Assembly (NCBI GenBank): GCA_027923505.1
Contig: BROI01000009.1
Location: 744,001 to 808,000 of the forward strand
Source: Mayamaea pseudoterrestris
Lineage: Eukaryota > Bacillariophyta > Bacillariophyceae > Sellaphorales > Sellaphoraceae
DNA length: 64,000 nt
Reading direction: 5' to 3'
In this document: positions 18,157 through 28,858 of the stretch, one piece after another
Layout of the letters: each line of letters begins with the position of its first letter
How positions within the stretch are numbered: the first letter of the stretch is position 1
The notes under the pieces: generated by a model
What the model saw: only the letters and a program-made list of their open reading frames with translations
What the model was told of the DNA's origin: nothing
Database searches by the model: none
Translations under genes and position numbers: made by a program

Positions 18157-20424
18157 ATGCTACTTTCGGGCATCGCCTTGACGCGTCGAACGACCAAGCA
18201 AAGTCCATCGGTTGTTTCATTTGCTCGAGCTCGGCGAAAGATCCAATTTACGGGGAAAAGTCAAATACACTATTGGGCATCTACCCAGCATGATGGCGAT
18301 GAAGCAAAAATAAAACTGCCTCTTAATGATGCATCAAATACATCATTCGACAATCAACGGAAACTCATGGCAGCTCGCAACTTTCATTGTCGACTGGCGC
18401 TGACCTCTGGACCTAGCTGTCAAGCGCGCTCTTTATCTTCAGTGTCAGTTCAAGACGATGTTAAGCAGATAATACCGACATCTAGTCTAAAGACTACAGG
18501 TAAAGTCAAAGATAGAGACGAAGCAGCCTCTGCTCGAAGTAACAATACATTTCTTCGTCGACGCCGCATGAATGATCGCCGCAAAAAGGTGGAACGCCGA
18601 AAGCGCATCAAGAAGCAGCAAAGTCAGCGAGATATTTCGATGTCGAAATTGCCAGTTCGATCGTTTCAGGAGATTGCCGACTTTGCCGACTACTTGACGC
18701 GAACTTTTCCATCCAAGAGTCTGCAACCAGTGTTAATGACGCTTCAAGCATTAGTCGCTGCAACATGCGAAAACGACGATGCTGAGCTTCCTTTGGCAAC
18801 TGTCTTTCAGACCTTACTACATGCGACGAATCCAAACAAACCCGCACAACTCGCCATTTTAAAGTTTCTCCTGCAACCTGATCGAGAGGGAGATGTCAAG
18901 TCAGCTGGGCTGGAAGATGTCGGCGAGGATGACACTGTTGCAGTGCAGACAATGGTCGCCGCTCGACAACGCGCTGCAGCGAATGACTTGCAATGGAGTC
19001 AAGCGCATCGGCGCGACACGACGATCCAATTGCCGACAGTGGAGAAACAATTAGCCTCTCTCGCGACCAAGTCACTTGAGTTTCAACAGCAAGACGCCCG
19101 CGAATTTCTCAAGGTCTTGCGAGAAAGCATGCCGTTGAAGCCGTACTATAATACATTGAGATTGTTTGAAATGTACAATGGAGAGAAAGCGGTATCTGAC
19201 GACGCTGATGAATCGTCTATTGACTTTCACGACAATGATGACGATGAAGAGTCAACAAGTGACGTTGAGTCCCCAGTCGACGCGTCGCGACCATTTCGTA
19301 TGCGCAACCTTTCCAGCCATTTGGCTCAGAGAGCTGGCGCGCACTTCTACTTGGTGGCCGAGCCTGCTGCATCATACTTTGGTTTGAGGCACGTTAAAAT
19401 GGAGAAAGTGGCCAAGTACAATCGAGCAAAGATAAAGCTGGAGAAGCTTCTACATAAAACAACTACTACACTGACAGATTTACAACAAAAACTGCAAGAA
19501 TCGCTAGGTTTCTTTTCCGATGACGAAGAGGATGATGATGACGACGATAACATCGATGACGACGACGAGTCGGTCGAGGATTTGGATATGGCAGTGCAGC
19601 AAGAATTAACAGATGCTATTGTTCATGAGACAGACGATCTTCTAAAACGTTCTGCAAGAGCAAAAATTGTGTCACCACTAATAAACGGGGACCAACGTTT
19701 TCGAAGAGGATCTCACATTAAATATGACGTGGTACAATTGCGCGAAAATAGCCACCTTGCTACTGACATATCGACGCCGCCAGTCGATCGCATGGTATTC
19801 CTCGACAATCTGCCTATTGACATCACGACTGATCGACTTATTGAGCTGTACTCAAGGTGCGGTGACGTCGCCTCCGTTACCATCTACAATCAAAGGCCTG
19901 ACCTAGATCCTGGTCCGCTGACGATAGCGAGTTTGCGTGCTCGTCGGAAGAAGCAGTATAAAGTAGCAGGTGCACAAAATCGGCGATGGCAACGACCTCG
20001 ATCTCCCGTGTATGCAGAACTAACGTTCTCCGATGCGGCAGGCCATCGAGCATGCTGCATTGATGAGCTTCGTATTTTTGGAATGATTGTGCAAATGCAT
20101 CCGATTCGTAGTTTACGTGCATCGGACATGACGAGTCTTTTTGTTGAGAACATCCCTGATAAAACATTCTGTATTGACTTTGAGGAGATTCTTAACGGAA
20201 TTGTGCGCGAAGGTTTGTTTGCGACTGCGGCTGCGGGTGAGAACCGCCGAGCTATAGTTGGAAGCTGCGAGATCAAGTTTCCGTCATTTGAGATCTCTTA
20301 TGAATCATTTCATAAGCTACTCGAATCTGATCTTTTACAGAACAGATCGGACTCTGCGGTGCACTGGTTTCGCACTCCATTCGATGCTGAAGCATGGTGG
20401 AAACGAAAGCGAGGCTTTGACTAG
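18157..20424 (+). CDS. RRM-containing RNA-binding protein, probably organellar
   Basis: Single exon, 755 aa, ATG at 18157. The N-terminus is basic and Ser/Thr-rich (MLLSGIALTRRTTKQSPSVV), as in mitochondrial precursors. A charged block RRRRMNDRRKKVERRKRIKK follows at about 130-150. A helical region (PVRSFQEIADFADYLTRTFP, then QQQDAREFLKVLRESMPL) precedes long acidic runs, including about 20 Asp/Glu residues near 455-475. An RRM fold starts near residue 546: MVFLDNLPIDITTDRLIELY (RNP2-like), then PVYAELTFSDAAGHRACCID (degenerate RNP1), with a 35-residue basic insertion between. A second RRM-like start, SLFVENIPDKTF, follows. The RNA target is unknown. Confidence 0.7.
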   Translation: MLLSGIALTRRTTKQSPSVVSFARARRKIQFTGKSQIHYWASTQHDGDEAKIKLPLNDASNTSFDNQRKLMAARNFHCRLALTSGPSCQARSLSSVSVQDDVKQIIPTSSLKTTGKVKDRDEAASARSNNTFLRRRRMNDRRKKVERRKRIKKQQSQRDISMSKLPVRSFQEIADFADYLTRTFPSKSLQPVLMTLQALVAATCENDDAELPLATVFQTLLHATNPNKPAQLAILKFLLQPDREGDVKSAGLEDVGEDDTVAVQTMVAARQRAAANDLQWSQAHRRDTTIQLPTVEKQLASLATKSLEFQQQDAREFLKVLRESMPLKPYYNTLRLFEMYNGEKAVSDDADESSIDFHDNDDDEESTSDVESPVDASRPFRMRNLSSHLAQRAGAHFYLVAEPAASYFGLRHVKMEKVAKYNRAKIKLEKLLHKTTTTLTDLQQKLQESLGFFSDDEEDDDDDDNIDDDDESVEDLDMAVQQELTDAIVHETDDLLKRSARAKIVSPLINGDQRFRRGSHIKYDVVQLRENSHLATDISTPPVDRMVFLDNLPIDITTDRLIELYSRCGDVASVTIYNQRPDLDPGPLTIASLRARRKKQYKVAGAQNRRWQRPRSPVYAELTFSDAAGHRACCIDELRIFGMIVQMHPIRSLRASDMTSLFVENIPDKTFCIDFEEILNGIVREGLFATAAAGENRRAIVGSCEIKFPSFEISYESFHKLLESDLLQNRSDSAVHWFRTPFDAEAWWKRKRGFD

Positions 20425-20470
20425 ATACAAAAAAGCATAAACAACAACCATCCCTTTTTATTCAAAATTA

Positions 20471-22420
20471 CTATGACCGAAACCAGGTAAATAAGCTCGC
20501 TCTCTTCGGCTCGTGTGCTTCGATAAAGTCTTGTAATTCCTCAATAGGGAACTCGCCTGCTCCAACATGCTGATACGCAATGTCGAAAAACGTTGGCTTA
20601 AAAGGCATGATAATTGGAAGAGGCGGTGAATCACATAGGACTGCTCCTGCATCGAAGTCATCCAACCGAAGCCACAGGGGACGGTTCGTCTGACGTCCGT
20701 AGTGCACCGACTCTTGGTCTAGATATTGTGTCGCTTCGACGCGGCAAGTCATAAGTGTAATGTGCTGCTGCAGCTCATCAAGGCCCACCAAGTACGCTCG
20801 CGCTCCCTTCATAATATCTTCACATGCACTTATCTCCTCCCTGGCCCGCTTCAATAGCTTACTCGCTTGCGCCAGCAAGGCCAAGCACTGCTGCGGAGTT
20901 CCATCCAAGGCATTTTCATAGAGTCTTGCCAGGTAGTAGCAACGGAATGCCCGAATGCGCAAGACGTGCGCCTGCGCCTCGAGCCAATGTGGATCATCCT
21001 CGTGTTCATTGGCCGACAAGGAGGCAGACGCTGCCGACGGTAGCAATTCAAGCATGGCTTGCACATTTTGCTGCAGAATGTCATACGCGTGGACCAATGC
21101 GGCATCATCAGTCATTGTAACAATTCGTTCTTCTTGCTGAAGTCGCCAAATTTGTAGCTTTAAATACTGAAAGTAAGCTAGAAGCATATCAAGCTCTTCC
21201 CGCTTAGCTGTGACAGCCGGCCCTGTAGGTAGGGACGCATAGTAGGCTTGTTCCGTCTTGACTTGATCCAGCACGTCATCCAAGTCACATGATAATTGAA
21301 GAAATTGATCGTCACTAAACTCTATGTTGCCTTTGTCTAATCCCTCTTCGATTACAAACAACCGATTCATTGCCTCTTCGAGTTTCAGGTAGAGCACGAC
21401 CAGGTTCTTGTACGAATCCAGCGCCATGTCCTTGCCTCCGAAACTTACGACAATAGCCGCTCCATCGGTCGCTGACAAAGCAGCGTCTCCGATAAAACTG
21501 TTGTCATCCGTGAGAGCAACCTTTGCTTGGTAGGCACAATACCTCACCAGGGGCTTGAGGACTGTTTCGGCGCGCGTCCTCCAAACGTCCGCCAAGACGA
21601 TTGCATCGCTAGCCGACGAATGATCCGTCGCCAACTGCAGCAGTAGCGACATGCTTCGTTGATAAGCCTCTAACGCAGATTTGTAGTCAGCCCGTTCAAG
21701 AGCAACGTTTCCTTGCATCCAACTAGAATATGATTCGCATTCGGTTAATAAGGTTGACATTTTCACGTCATTCTTTGACTCGCTAGGAACATTAGCAGCA
21801 GCATCAACAACCTGTTTCATCCAATCGAACAATTGAGCACTCCACTTGCCTGCTTTTTTCAATCGTTGCAGACAATGCTTATGGTTGTAGGCCGACGAGT
21901 TTCCCGATTGTTGCTGGTGTTGCTGCATGGTACAGGCTTGCGCCCAGCAGCGTTCCGACTGATAAAGTAAGGTATACGCATACAGATTTTTCCATGCAGA
22001 ATCGCCTATTGTAGAATCATCGTTGGAATGCATCGGATCGTCGTTCAAAGCATTTGCGTCCCTGGCTTCCTCTGCTTTGTGCGTCGTCGACAACAATGAC
22101 GGAGATGGTGCAGCACGCGCTCCGTATCCATGACGTCGCTGTTTAGCACTCGCAGCCTTTTTGTTAATCTTAGTCTCACTAGATTTCGAATCAGTCAAAC
22201 TTGCTTCAGCTGCGGTAATATACTTTGGATTATTGACCAAATGCGAGCGAGCATCCTTGTGATGCCGAAGTCGGTCAAGGCGATTGGTGCAGTACCGGTG
22301 GTATTGCGCATAATCCTGATGGAGAATTCCATGACTGGTCTGAGATTCAGATATTGTTGCAAACAAGGAGACGTCCTGCACTCGCAACGTAGTGGATGAA
22401 TTGGAAGGTGCGTCCGCCAT
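20471..22420 (-). CDS. SRP68: Signal recognition particle subunit SRP68
   Basis: Single exon. I use the ATG at 22420 (649 aa, MADAPSNSS); the frame continues upstream to another ATG at 22627, but that extension is Cys-rich and does not resemble the family. The RNA-binding N-terminal domain is clear: SQTSHGILHQDYAQYHRYC, then TNRLDRLRHHKD, matching the family pattern HGLRHGDYxRYRxYC. The middle is a helical, TPR-like region (ALERADYKSALEAYQRSMSL). The C-terminus PTFFDIAYQHVGAGEF through LFTWFRS corresponds to the conserved SRP72-binding end of SRP68. SRP68/72 binds SRP RNA and is needed for protein targeting to the ER. The gene is divergent from the nucleotide transporter at 22657. Confidence 0.9.
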   Translation of the reverse strand: MADAPSNSSTTLRVQDVSLFATISESQTSHGILHQDYAQYHRYCTNRLDRLRHHKDARSHLVNNPKYITAAEASLTDSKSSETKINKKAASAKQRRHGYGARAAPSPSLLSTTHKAEEARDANALNDDPMHSNDDSTIGDSAWKNLYAYTLLYQSERCWAQACTMQQHQQQSGNSSAYNHKHCLQRLKKAGKWSAQLFDWMKQVVDAAANVPSESKNDVKMSTLLTECESYSSWMQGNVALERADYKSALEAYQRSMSLLLQLATDHSSASDAIVLADVWRTRAETVLKPLVRYCAYQAKVALTDDNSFIGDAALSATDGAAIVVSFGGKDMALDSYKNLVVLYLKLEEAMNRLFVIEEGLDKGNIEFSDDQFLQLSCDLDDVLDQVKTEQAYYASLPTGPAVTAKREELDMLLAYFQYLKLQIWRLQQEERIVTMTDDAALVHAYDILQQNVQAMLELLPSAASASLSANEHEDDPHWLEAQAHVLRIRAFRCYYLARLYENALDGTPQQCLALLAQASKLLKRAREEISACEDIMKGARAYLVGLDELQQHITLMTCRVEATQYLDQESVHYGRQTNRPLWLRLDDFDAGAVLCDSPPLPIIMPFKPTFFDIAYQHVGAGEFPIEELQDFIEAHEPKRASLFTWFRS

Positions 22421-22656
22421 GGTGATCTTATACGAGTAGGCCAAGAAAAATGAACCGACGAGCGGCTCGGAGGGGTCGACGCTGCATCTTGAGTAACGGT
22501 CCGACACACATATGCTGACGTACGCCCCCACGTCGCGTTCAAAGAACAAAATCGACAGCATTGCTTGCTGGCAAAATAAGCCGCAGTTTTGACCACCACC
22601 ACATTCATCTGTTCGTTGCTGCAGCATTGTTTACTACCCCTTGATACATTTGCACC

Positions 22657-24467
22657 ATGCAGCTTTTGACTCGGTCGGCTGCCAGTCTATTGCAGTCACA
22701 TGTTCCATCGCTGCAGCGACATGCCTTGAATGCAGCAGCGTTGCCACTGGCCGTGACGGCCACCCGCGGAGGTCGACTAGAGTCAAACACCGTCGCATTG
22801 TCCATGAGCGGGACAAGTGCTGATGCTTCCATTGACGCAGCTGCGGAAAGCTTGCCAGTGGTAGTCTCCGTGACGAGCACTGAGGTGGATGTGGTCGCTG
22901 CATCCAGCGCTGATGGATCGACCAATGCAACAACTGCTGCTGCCGTCACTCACGTCGAGTCTATAGTGACAGCTGCTGCGACTTCGACGACCATTGTCGA
23001 AGGAACTTCTGCTACGACGCCAAATAAATTTCTATTCAACATGTCGCTTTTTACATGTCTGTCGGAATGTGCTTTCACTTTAGCGGCTACGAGTTTATTC
23101 GCAACTCTTGCTTGGCCCTCTTCACATCCAGCGAATTTGGCTTTGCCAGCGCCACCAGCTGGGCTTTTCCTTTGGCCAATGCATTAGTTTCACCCTTTAG
23201 CATTGGACTGCTTTGGATATATGGGACGCAACTCGATAAAGGTGGTCCAAGATTCGCATTGAAGCAAACGACTGCCATGAGTGTCATTGTCATTGGAGTT
23301 GTTGCAGCCTTGCTGCGTGTTTGTCAAGTTTGCGCGCTACCACGGAAAATGACCATGGCGCTGGTTGGATTCATCTTTTTGTTTCAGAATTCATACCAGT
23401 ATCTCATTTACACCCAGCAGTGGTCATTCTTGAGCAGTGTACTCACACCCGATGAAGGCAGCAAGTGGTTCTCACGCATTGCTGGACTCAGCAGCATGAT
23501 GTGCGGACTCTTTGGAACATTGGTGCCGTATATGCTGCCAGTGACTGGTTTATTAGGCTTGCTCGCGACGACGTGCGTCACGCTCACGGCGGCCATGTTT
23601 TGTCAGGATCGAGCTTACAAGCTGGCGCAGCAGAATGGCTTTGATCCGGCCGAGCAAATGATGGCCAAGAAGGCACAAAAGAAGAAGGAAGCAGAAGCAA
23701 AAGCAGTCGCAGCTTCTTTAATTGGAGAGTCTAGCAGCGATGTCAAAGATGAAAAGGAAAGCAAGTGGGGCGAGGCAAAGAAGCTCTTTCAGCGCGTTCC
23801 GACGCTCCGAGCACTCATGATCGAGACACTGACCTTCCAGAGTCTCGCTAATATTCTAAACGTTGCCTTTGTCATTGCATTGAAGGAGACATATACAAAT
23901 GATCTCGCTCGAAGTGCATTCACAGGACGTTTTTACGCGGCCACCAACATTCTATCAGCTTCGCTACAATTTCTGGTCGTACCGATGATGATGAAGTACG
24001 CAGAAGCTAAATGGATTTGGAGACTCATGCCCTTGGTGCCAATAACCTTTCTGCTAGGCCAATTGACGCAGGCAAACCTTAGCTTGTCGCTGTTGGCTGC
24101 GGCGTTCGGACTCGCCAAGATCATGGACTATTCTATGCGCAACGTCGTTTATCCAATGGCCTACCAACCGCTTGATTTTGAGTCGCGATACGTTGGCAAG
24201 GAAATTATTGGTGTTTTAGGAAGCCGCTTTGGCAAGTCTGGTATGTCGCTCTTTCTGTCTGGCTTGACAGGCTTGTTCGGAAGTGCCTTTGGAGTGCGTC
24301 AGCTCATATACTTGGCCTTTGGCACCTCGGGTGCATGGATGGGCAGCACTTGGTGGTTGTCGAGCATGCTGCCCAAGCAGGCTGAAGCAGAGGCTATTGT
24401 CGCGACCCGAAATAAACAGAGAAAAGACGAGAAGGCCGAAGAGGAAGCGAATAAGAAAATGAAGTAA
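22657..24467 (+). CDS. NTT/Tlc-type nucleotide transporter, with an apparent frameshift near 23048-23052
   Basis: The N-terminal part (ATG at 22657, reading to about 23050) and the membrane part (23055-24467) are in different frames. Frame 1 gives an organelle-type leader (LLTRSAASLLQSHVPSLQRH), a Ser/Thr/Ala-rich linker and NKFLFNMSLF. Frame 2 continues MSVGMCFHFSGYEFIRNSCL, which is the expected first helix. The switch falls at a run of five T bases; one more T would make the frame continuous. The membrane part has about 10-11 hydrophobic segments, a KKAQKKKEAEAK loop and conserved ATP/ADP-carrier-like spacing (QNSYQYLIYTQQWSFLSSVL). Diatom NTTs move nucleotides across plastid membranes. 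A 400-plus-residue protein from the ATG at 23055 is also conceivable. Confidence 0.75.
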
Positions 24468-24585
24468 ATGTTGAGTGAAACGACAAAAGCCTACCCACAT
24501 GTTTGTGCTGTTTAGGATAGACGAGTGAACTGACAAAATGTTATAAACCAATAGACTAATTTACATTTTGTAAAGAAGATTTTAG

Positions 24586-26644
24586 TCATGGAGAAAACAA
24601 AGAAGGAGGAGGTGGACCTTTACTGCGAGTATGGCGCGCATGCACATGAGATACAGCGCTTCGTTGCCTCAATTCTCGAAGCATGGCCTTGGCCTGCTCC
24701 TTTTCTGGTCCAGCATACTCCAGCAGGCGCGAGCAAAACAATGCCGCAGTGTCAAACTCTTTGTGCTCCTTGTGATAGTGCGCCAAATACAGCAACGCTT
24801 CTGCTTCCGGCGCTTCGACCGCAAGCCCATACAGCATGCTGTCCAGACCAGCTCCTCCCGAAGCAGTTCCGTGAGGGTTCGTGGCTTGATGACGCAATTC
24901 CAAATGACGCAAATAACATTGTGCCGCCTTTTCAACCTCTCCGATTTTCTTGTATAATGCAGCCAGCTTCTGTGTCGCCACTCCTTCCGTGTCATCCTGC
25001 TGTATGGCTCTTTCAAACGCTCGAATGGCATCATTCGGCCGCGCCATGTGATCAAAGGTAGTGCCCAGTGCGCACCACATGCGTGCATCGAAAGGTCGCA
25101 ACTGAGTTGCGCGTTTGTAGTAGTGGAGCGCGTACAAAGACATGTTTAAACACTCATACACTTGACCCAATCCATAGTAGGCGCGGTAATCATTTGGAGA
25201 GACTTGAAGTGCACGACGGTAAGCTTCCGTGGCATTAGCAGTACGTTTCCACTCAACGTACTCGTGTCCCATTAGTGTCCATGCCGATGTAAAGTTGCGA
25301 TCAATTTTAACGGCCCGCTGAAAGTACTGAATTGCTTTGGCTCGCTGCTGCTTCATACTGTAGTAGTTTCCAACGATACAGCAAGTTTCGGCCCGGTACT
25401 TATCAACCTTGACGGCGGTGTGCGCCAGCTGGCTGAGCGACACTGAATCTTGCTGGACGTAGAGGATGTTGCTCAAAATCTCCATTGAATCGAGTCGATA
25501 CGGGTGGTGATCATGCAAATCCCCGAGCATACTCTTGGCTATAGAAAATTGTCGCATATGATACTGCATGACTCCATACTGCGTCAGTAGAAAGAGGCTC
25601 GCTCCAAATAGTGACTGATCCATCCATTGTTCATAAATGTTGAGCGCCACTTCATGCGCCTGCCGCTCCGCCTGCAAGTGCGCACAGAAGAAATGGTACA
25701 TGAAGTGATCCGATACGAGCGGCTGCAAATAGTCACCTATCTCTTGTTCAATGTGACCGTCTTCTAAAGCACATGCAGTCAAGTCAAGCCATGCACTCCA
25801 ATTGTAGGGAAAGATTTGAATGGACTTCATGAGGACGGCTTGAGCAGACGGTGCGTTTGGCAGTTGGGGCAACGCCCGACCCGCAAGAAGAACCATACCG
25901 TAAACATAAAGTCCAAAGGCATCAAGCTTGTCTTCCTCATAGGCATCAAATAGCTCATGTAATAGCTGCTTGATGTATGGGTTGAACGAAGGATTGTGTT
26001 GCTGTCCTTCACTGTGACGAGTAACATTGTGAGAGCGTGAAAATCCATCTGACAATGACCAGCGACAATACAACGTACCCTTTCAGTTCCATATATTCTT
26101 CCTCCTTGCGTCGCTCTCCCGCCATGTAAAGCGCATAGGCTCGCAGGTAAAATCCATAAACGGAAAGATCCGCCAACGGCGCAGGCATTGTTTCAACCGT
26201 CTTGCTATGCGACGGTTGACTCAAGGTAGCAGCCGCATGTGCGTACTCTCCCAAATCCATGAGCGTTTTGGCGTACAATACAGCCGGGCATGTCTCCTTT
26301 TGATATTTTCCAACGATATAATCACTCGGAATCCAAGGACTGCTCGTCGTAATGGTAGCATCCGAAACAATTTCAGCCGGCAAACCCATCCATTGCTCAA
26401 TGGCAAACTTGGCGGCAATCTTCAAATTATGATCCGATAGCAGCTGAGCGGCGATATGCAAGTCGGCTCGGACTTGGGCTGCGTTCCACGGCAAACTAGA
26501 CGTGTCGTCGGACAAATGCGAGTGAAGCGGTGGCGGTAGTGGACTGAGGCGACTGTACGGCGACACTCCATGGGCACCAGCGATTCCTCCTTGCGGCGTG
26601 ACTGCAATGTTTGGTCGGTTCGAGGCCATGGGAGATTTCTTCAT
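24586..26644 (-). CDS. CDC23: Anaphase-promoting complex subunit 8 (CDC23), TPR protein
   Basis: Two exons: 26644-26079 and 26011-24586, with a 67-bp intron (26078-26012, GTACGT to CACAG). Together they give 663 aa from the ATG at 26644; the ATG at 26629 (MASNRPN) is an alternative. Exon 1 carries the APC8 N-terminal domain (VRADLHIAAQLLSDHNLKIA, YGFYLRAYALYMAGERRKEE). Exon 2 has the family block DKLDAFGLYVYGMVLL and a long TPR array: QYFQRAVKIDRNFTSAWTLM, GHEYVEWKRTANATEAYRRA, RAYYGLGQVYECLNM. This arrangement is diagnostic for the TPR subunit that helps form the lobe of the APC/C ubiquitin ligase. The intron position was chosen because it is the only GT-AG pair that restores the frame. Confidence 0.92.
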
Positions 26645-26890
26645 GACAAGGCAAGCGGCGTGAAAGGCAATGATGGCTATGTTAGCACTTGTAGTTGTTG
26701 CTTGCCCTCTCATCGAGCAATTCGGCGCGCTTGAATGATGAGAGGTTGCGGCGATGTCGCAGCACGACACAATTTTCGACGAGAAGGACGAATGACCGCC
26801 ATGGCAAAACGACTGTTCCAAGCAACTCACAGCCAATCTTGCACATTGTTCCACGTCTCGCTTAGTAGAGTATATTTGCTAATATGATCC

Positions 26891-28150
26891 ATGAGTCATG
26901 TATTTCTCAAACGACAAAAGCGAAAGAACCAAAAGTCGATCCGCTGGTTGTCGAGAGTTGTCATGGGTTGGCAGTGGCAGTTGCGTTTGATCATGATTGC
27001 TGCCATTGTTGGCTTTCTGCTGTCAGCAACACACCAAACACTTAAAATTAGTACGCATCTCGCTCCAAAGGAGCTGGATGTTCTTTCAATACTTCAGGGG
27101 AGTGACTGCGAAGACTACGGATGCCCGATCTACCCACTTGACGTTGCATCGGATCCTTTCGTCAACGCCTCCCTGCAACGACTGCGAAACGACCCATCGC
27201 GATCAATGGACGTTCCTTTTGCAAGCAAAAGTGCAACTACAGTCACTCGAAGGGGTAACGAAGGCCATCCAAATCAAGACAGGTCTTTTATAATAAATCC
27301 GTTCATCACGAAGCAGACCCCGAGCCATGCGAAATCATTCTTGATAGCCATCCTCGACGGACACGGAACACGAGGCCACCTTGTCTCTCAGTATCTGCAA
27401 AACAAAATTCCCCAGAAACTGGCTGGCAAACTAAATTCGCGCCATTGCTGCCAAAATGACGACTGGATCAAGCAGCAGCTTATTGACACGTTTATTGAAG
27501 CGGATCAGGAAGGAAGTCCTAATCTGCTAACGGGTGGATCAACCGCATCCGTCACACTTCGAATCGGCTCCAAACTATACTTTGCCAATTGCGGAGATAG
27601 TCAAACTATACTTGTTCGACACGACAAGAATGTGCTTGACAAGGGAAATGCTACTATGGCTACGACAATTCTCTACCAAACGCGTCGCGACAAGCCTCAC
27701 TTGCCGGACGAACGCGAGCGTATTGAACGCATGGGCGGAACCATCTTTACGCCCCAACAATTTTCGAATCAGTCTCGAGTCATTGTATACTCGGTGGCCA
27801 GCCTTCCGCACGAGCCCATTGGACTAGCCATGAGTCGATCCATTGGAGACTGGGAATGGAAATTGTTTGGTGTCACTGCAGAACCTATTGTTGACGTCGT
27901 TTCTATGAACGAACTACCGGTGGTATCAAAAGATCACGATGACTCTCTCTTCTTCATCATTGCCGCAAGTGACGGTGTTTGGGATATGCGGCCGCGTCGC
28001 GAGTTCTTTGCCAAGCGATTTGCAGCCGCAATAAGGAGTGGCACGGAGCCGCTCTGGAAGATTGCAGTTGATAGCATGTGGGCCGTGACACCTCTAAACC
28101 CAAATTGGTATCGAGACGATATGACCCTCCTGATAATGTGTGTCATGTGA
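26891..28150 (+). CDS. PP2C-family protein phosphatase with N-terminal membrane anchor
   Basis: Single exon, 419 aa, ATG at 26891. A basic N-terminus (KRQKRKNQKS) precedes one hydrophobic segment at about residues 31-46 (LRLIMIAAIVGFLLSA), so the catalytic domain is probably lumenal or peripheral to a membrane. PP2C motifs are in order: GNEGHPNQDRSFI, LIAILDGHGTRGH (metal-binding Asp and Gly), GGSTASVTLRIGSKLYFANC, GDSQTI, PHLPDERERIERMGGTIF, GLAMSRSIGDWEWK, IAASDGVWD, and WYRDDMTLLI. All metal-ligand positions of an active PP2C appear present. The substrate is unknown. Confidence 0.88.
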   Translation: MSHVFLKRQKRKNQKSIRWLSRVVMGWQWQLRLIMIAAIVGFLLSATHQTLKISTHLAPKELDVLSILQGSDCEDYGCPIYPLDVASDPFVNASLQRLRNDPSRSMDVPFASKSATTVTRRGNEGHPNQDRSFIINPFITKQTPSHAKSFLIAILDGHGTRGHLVSQYLQNKIPQKLAGKLNSRHCCQNDDWIKQQLIDTFIEADQEGSPNLLTGGSTASVTLRIGSKLYFANCGDSQTILVRHDKNVLDKGNATMATTILYQTRRDKPHLPDERERIERMGGTIFTPQQFSNQSRVIVYSVASLPHEPIGLAMSRSIGDWEWKLFGVTAEPIVDVVSMNELPVVSKDHDDSLFFIIAASDGVWDMRPRREFFAKRFAAAIRSGTEPLWKIAVDSMWAVTPLNPNWYRDDMTLLIMCVM

Positions 28151-28858
28151 GCGAGACTGGCGATGGAACCTAATGTCTGTCACTGCACGTTGAAGCAAGC
28201 AAGGAAGCACGAGAGCGAACAACGCAACTCGAGCAAGGCCATCATGGCGCTCAGTTGCAGCTATTAATAGCAAGAAGGAAAGGAGCATGCCTTTGCATGA
28301 TCTACAGGTACGCCAAGTGCCGAGCCGCGCAGCATGCTGTCCTGTGCTCCTGTGCAGTGATCATCAATTAGTACTCCATTACTCATTGTGAGTTCGAGAG
28401 TTCGCGCAGAAGTCATTTCAGTCGTTCATGACTTTAAGGGCTATTGTCGAGACGAAAAACTGAAATTTGACACGAATGACAAGATCGCAAGAAGCACGCG
28501 TTGGATGCATGCCGAGCGTGCCAAATTAACAAAGCGACGAAACCTGAGTAAAGTGATGTATTTAAACGAGCAGGCCTTTTCTTAACATTCGTGTCAGTTG
28601 CTCATGATAGTCATATTCACTATAGTACTTAATCCCTTCCAAAACAACTGGCTTTTGAAAAGGCTTTTCTATATGCGTGCACGCCGTGCACGCGCTTACA
28701 CGCGCTTAACTTGCCATCCATTCGGTCTCCTGATACCCTCACAATCCGAATCGACACTTGAATCCGTCCTCGCCTGCCGACGAGCGATCTAAAGTTCAAT
28801 AAGAAAGCACTTGCTTGTCTCATTCTTCCTTAATTCATAGAACAAGCGAGCAGACATC
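28151..28858. promoter_or_regulatory. 708-bp gap, promoter of the iron permease, with tandem GC-rich motifs
   Basis: The first half has no gene I can support. Close to the FTR1 start lies a cluster: GTGCAC at 28677-28682 and again at 28686-28691, then two adjacent copies of CACGCGCTTA at 28689-28698 and 28699-28708. These are about 150 bp before the start codon of FTR1. A long open stretch at 28388-28585 has no ATG start. Confidence 0.35.

Noticed and set aside
22421-22627. N-terminal extension of SRP68 from the ATG at 22627
   Set aside because: The extension is Cys-rich and unlike SRP68, and it would use up nearly all of the promoter shared with the divergent transporter gene.
23055-24467. 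An independent second NTT gene starting at 23055
   Set aside because: The frame-1 sequence up to 23050 flows naturally into the first helix of frame 2, so one frame-broken gene is more likely than two genes.
28388-28585. Open frame of about 65 codons in the FTR1 upstream gap
   Set aside because: Begins without ATG and has no recognisable motif.
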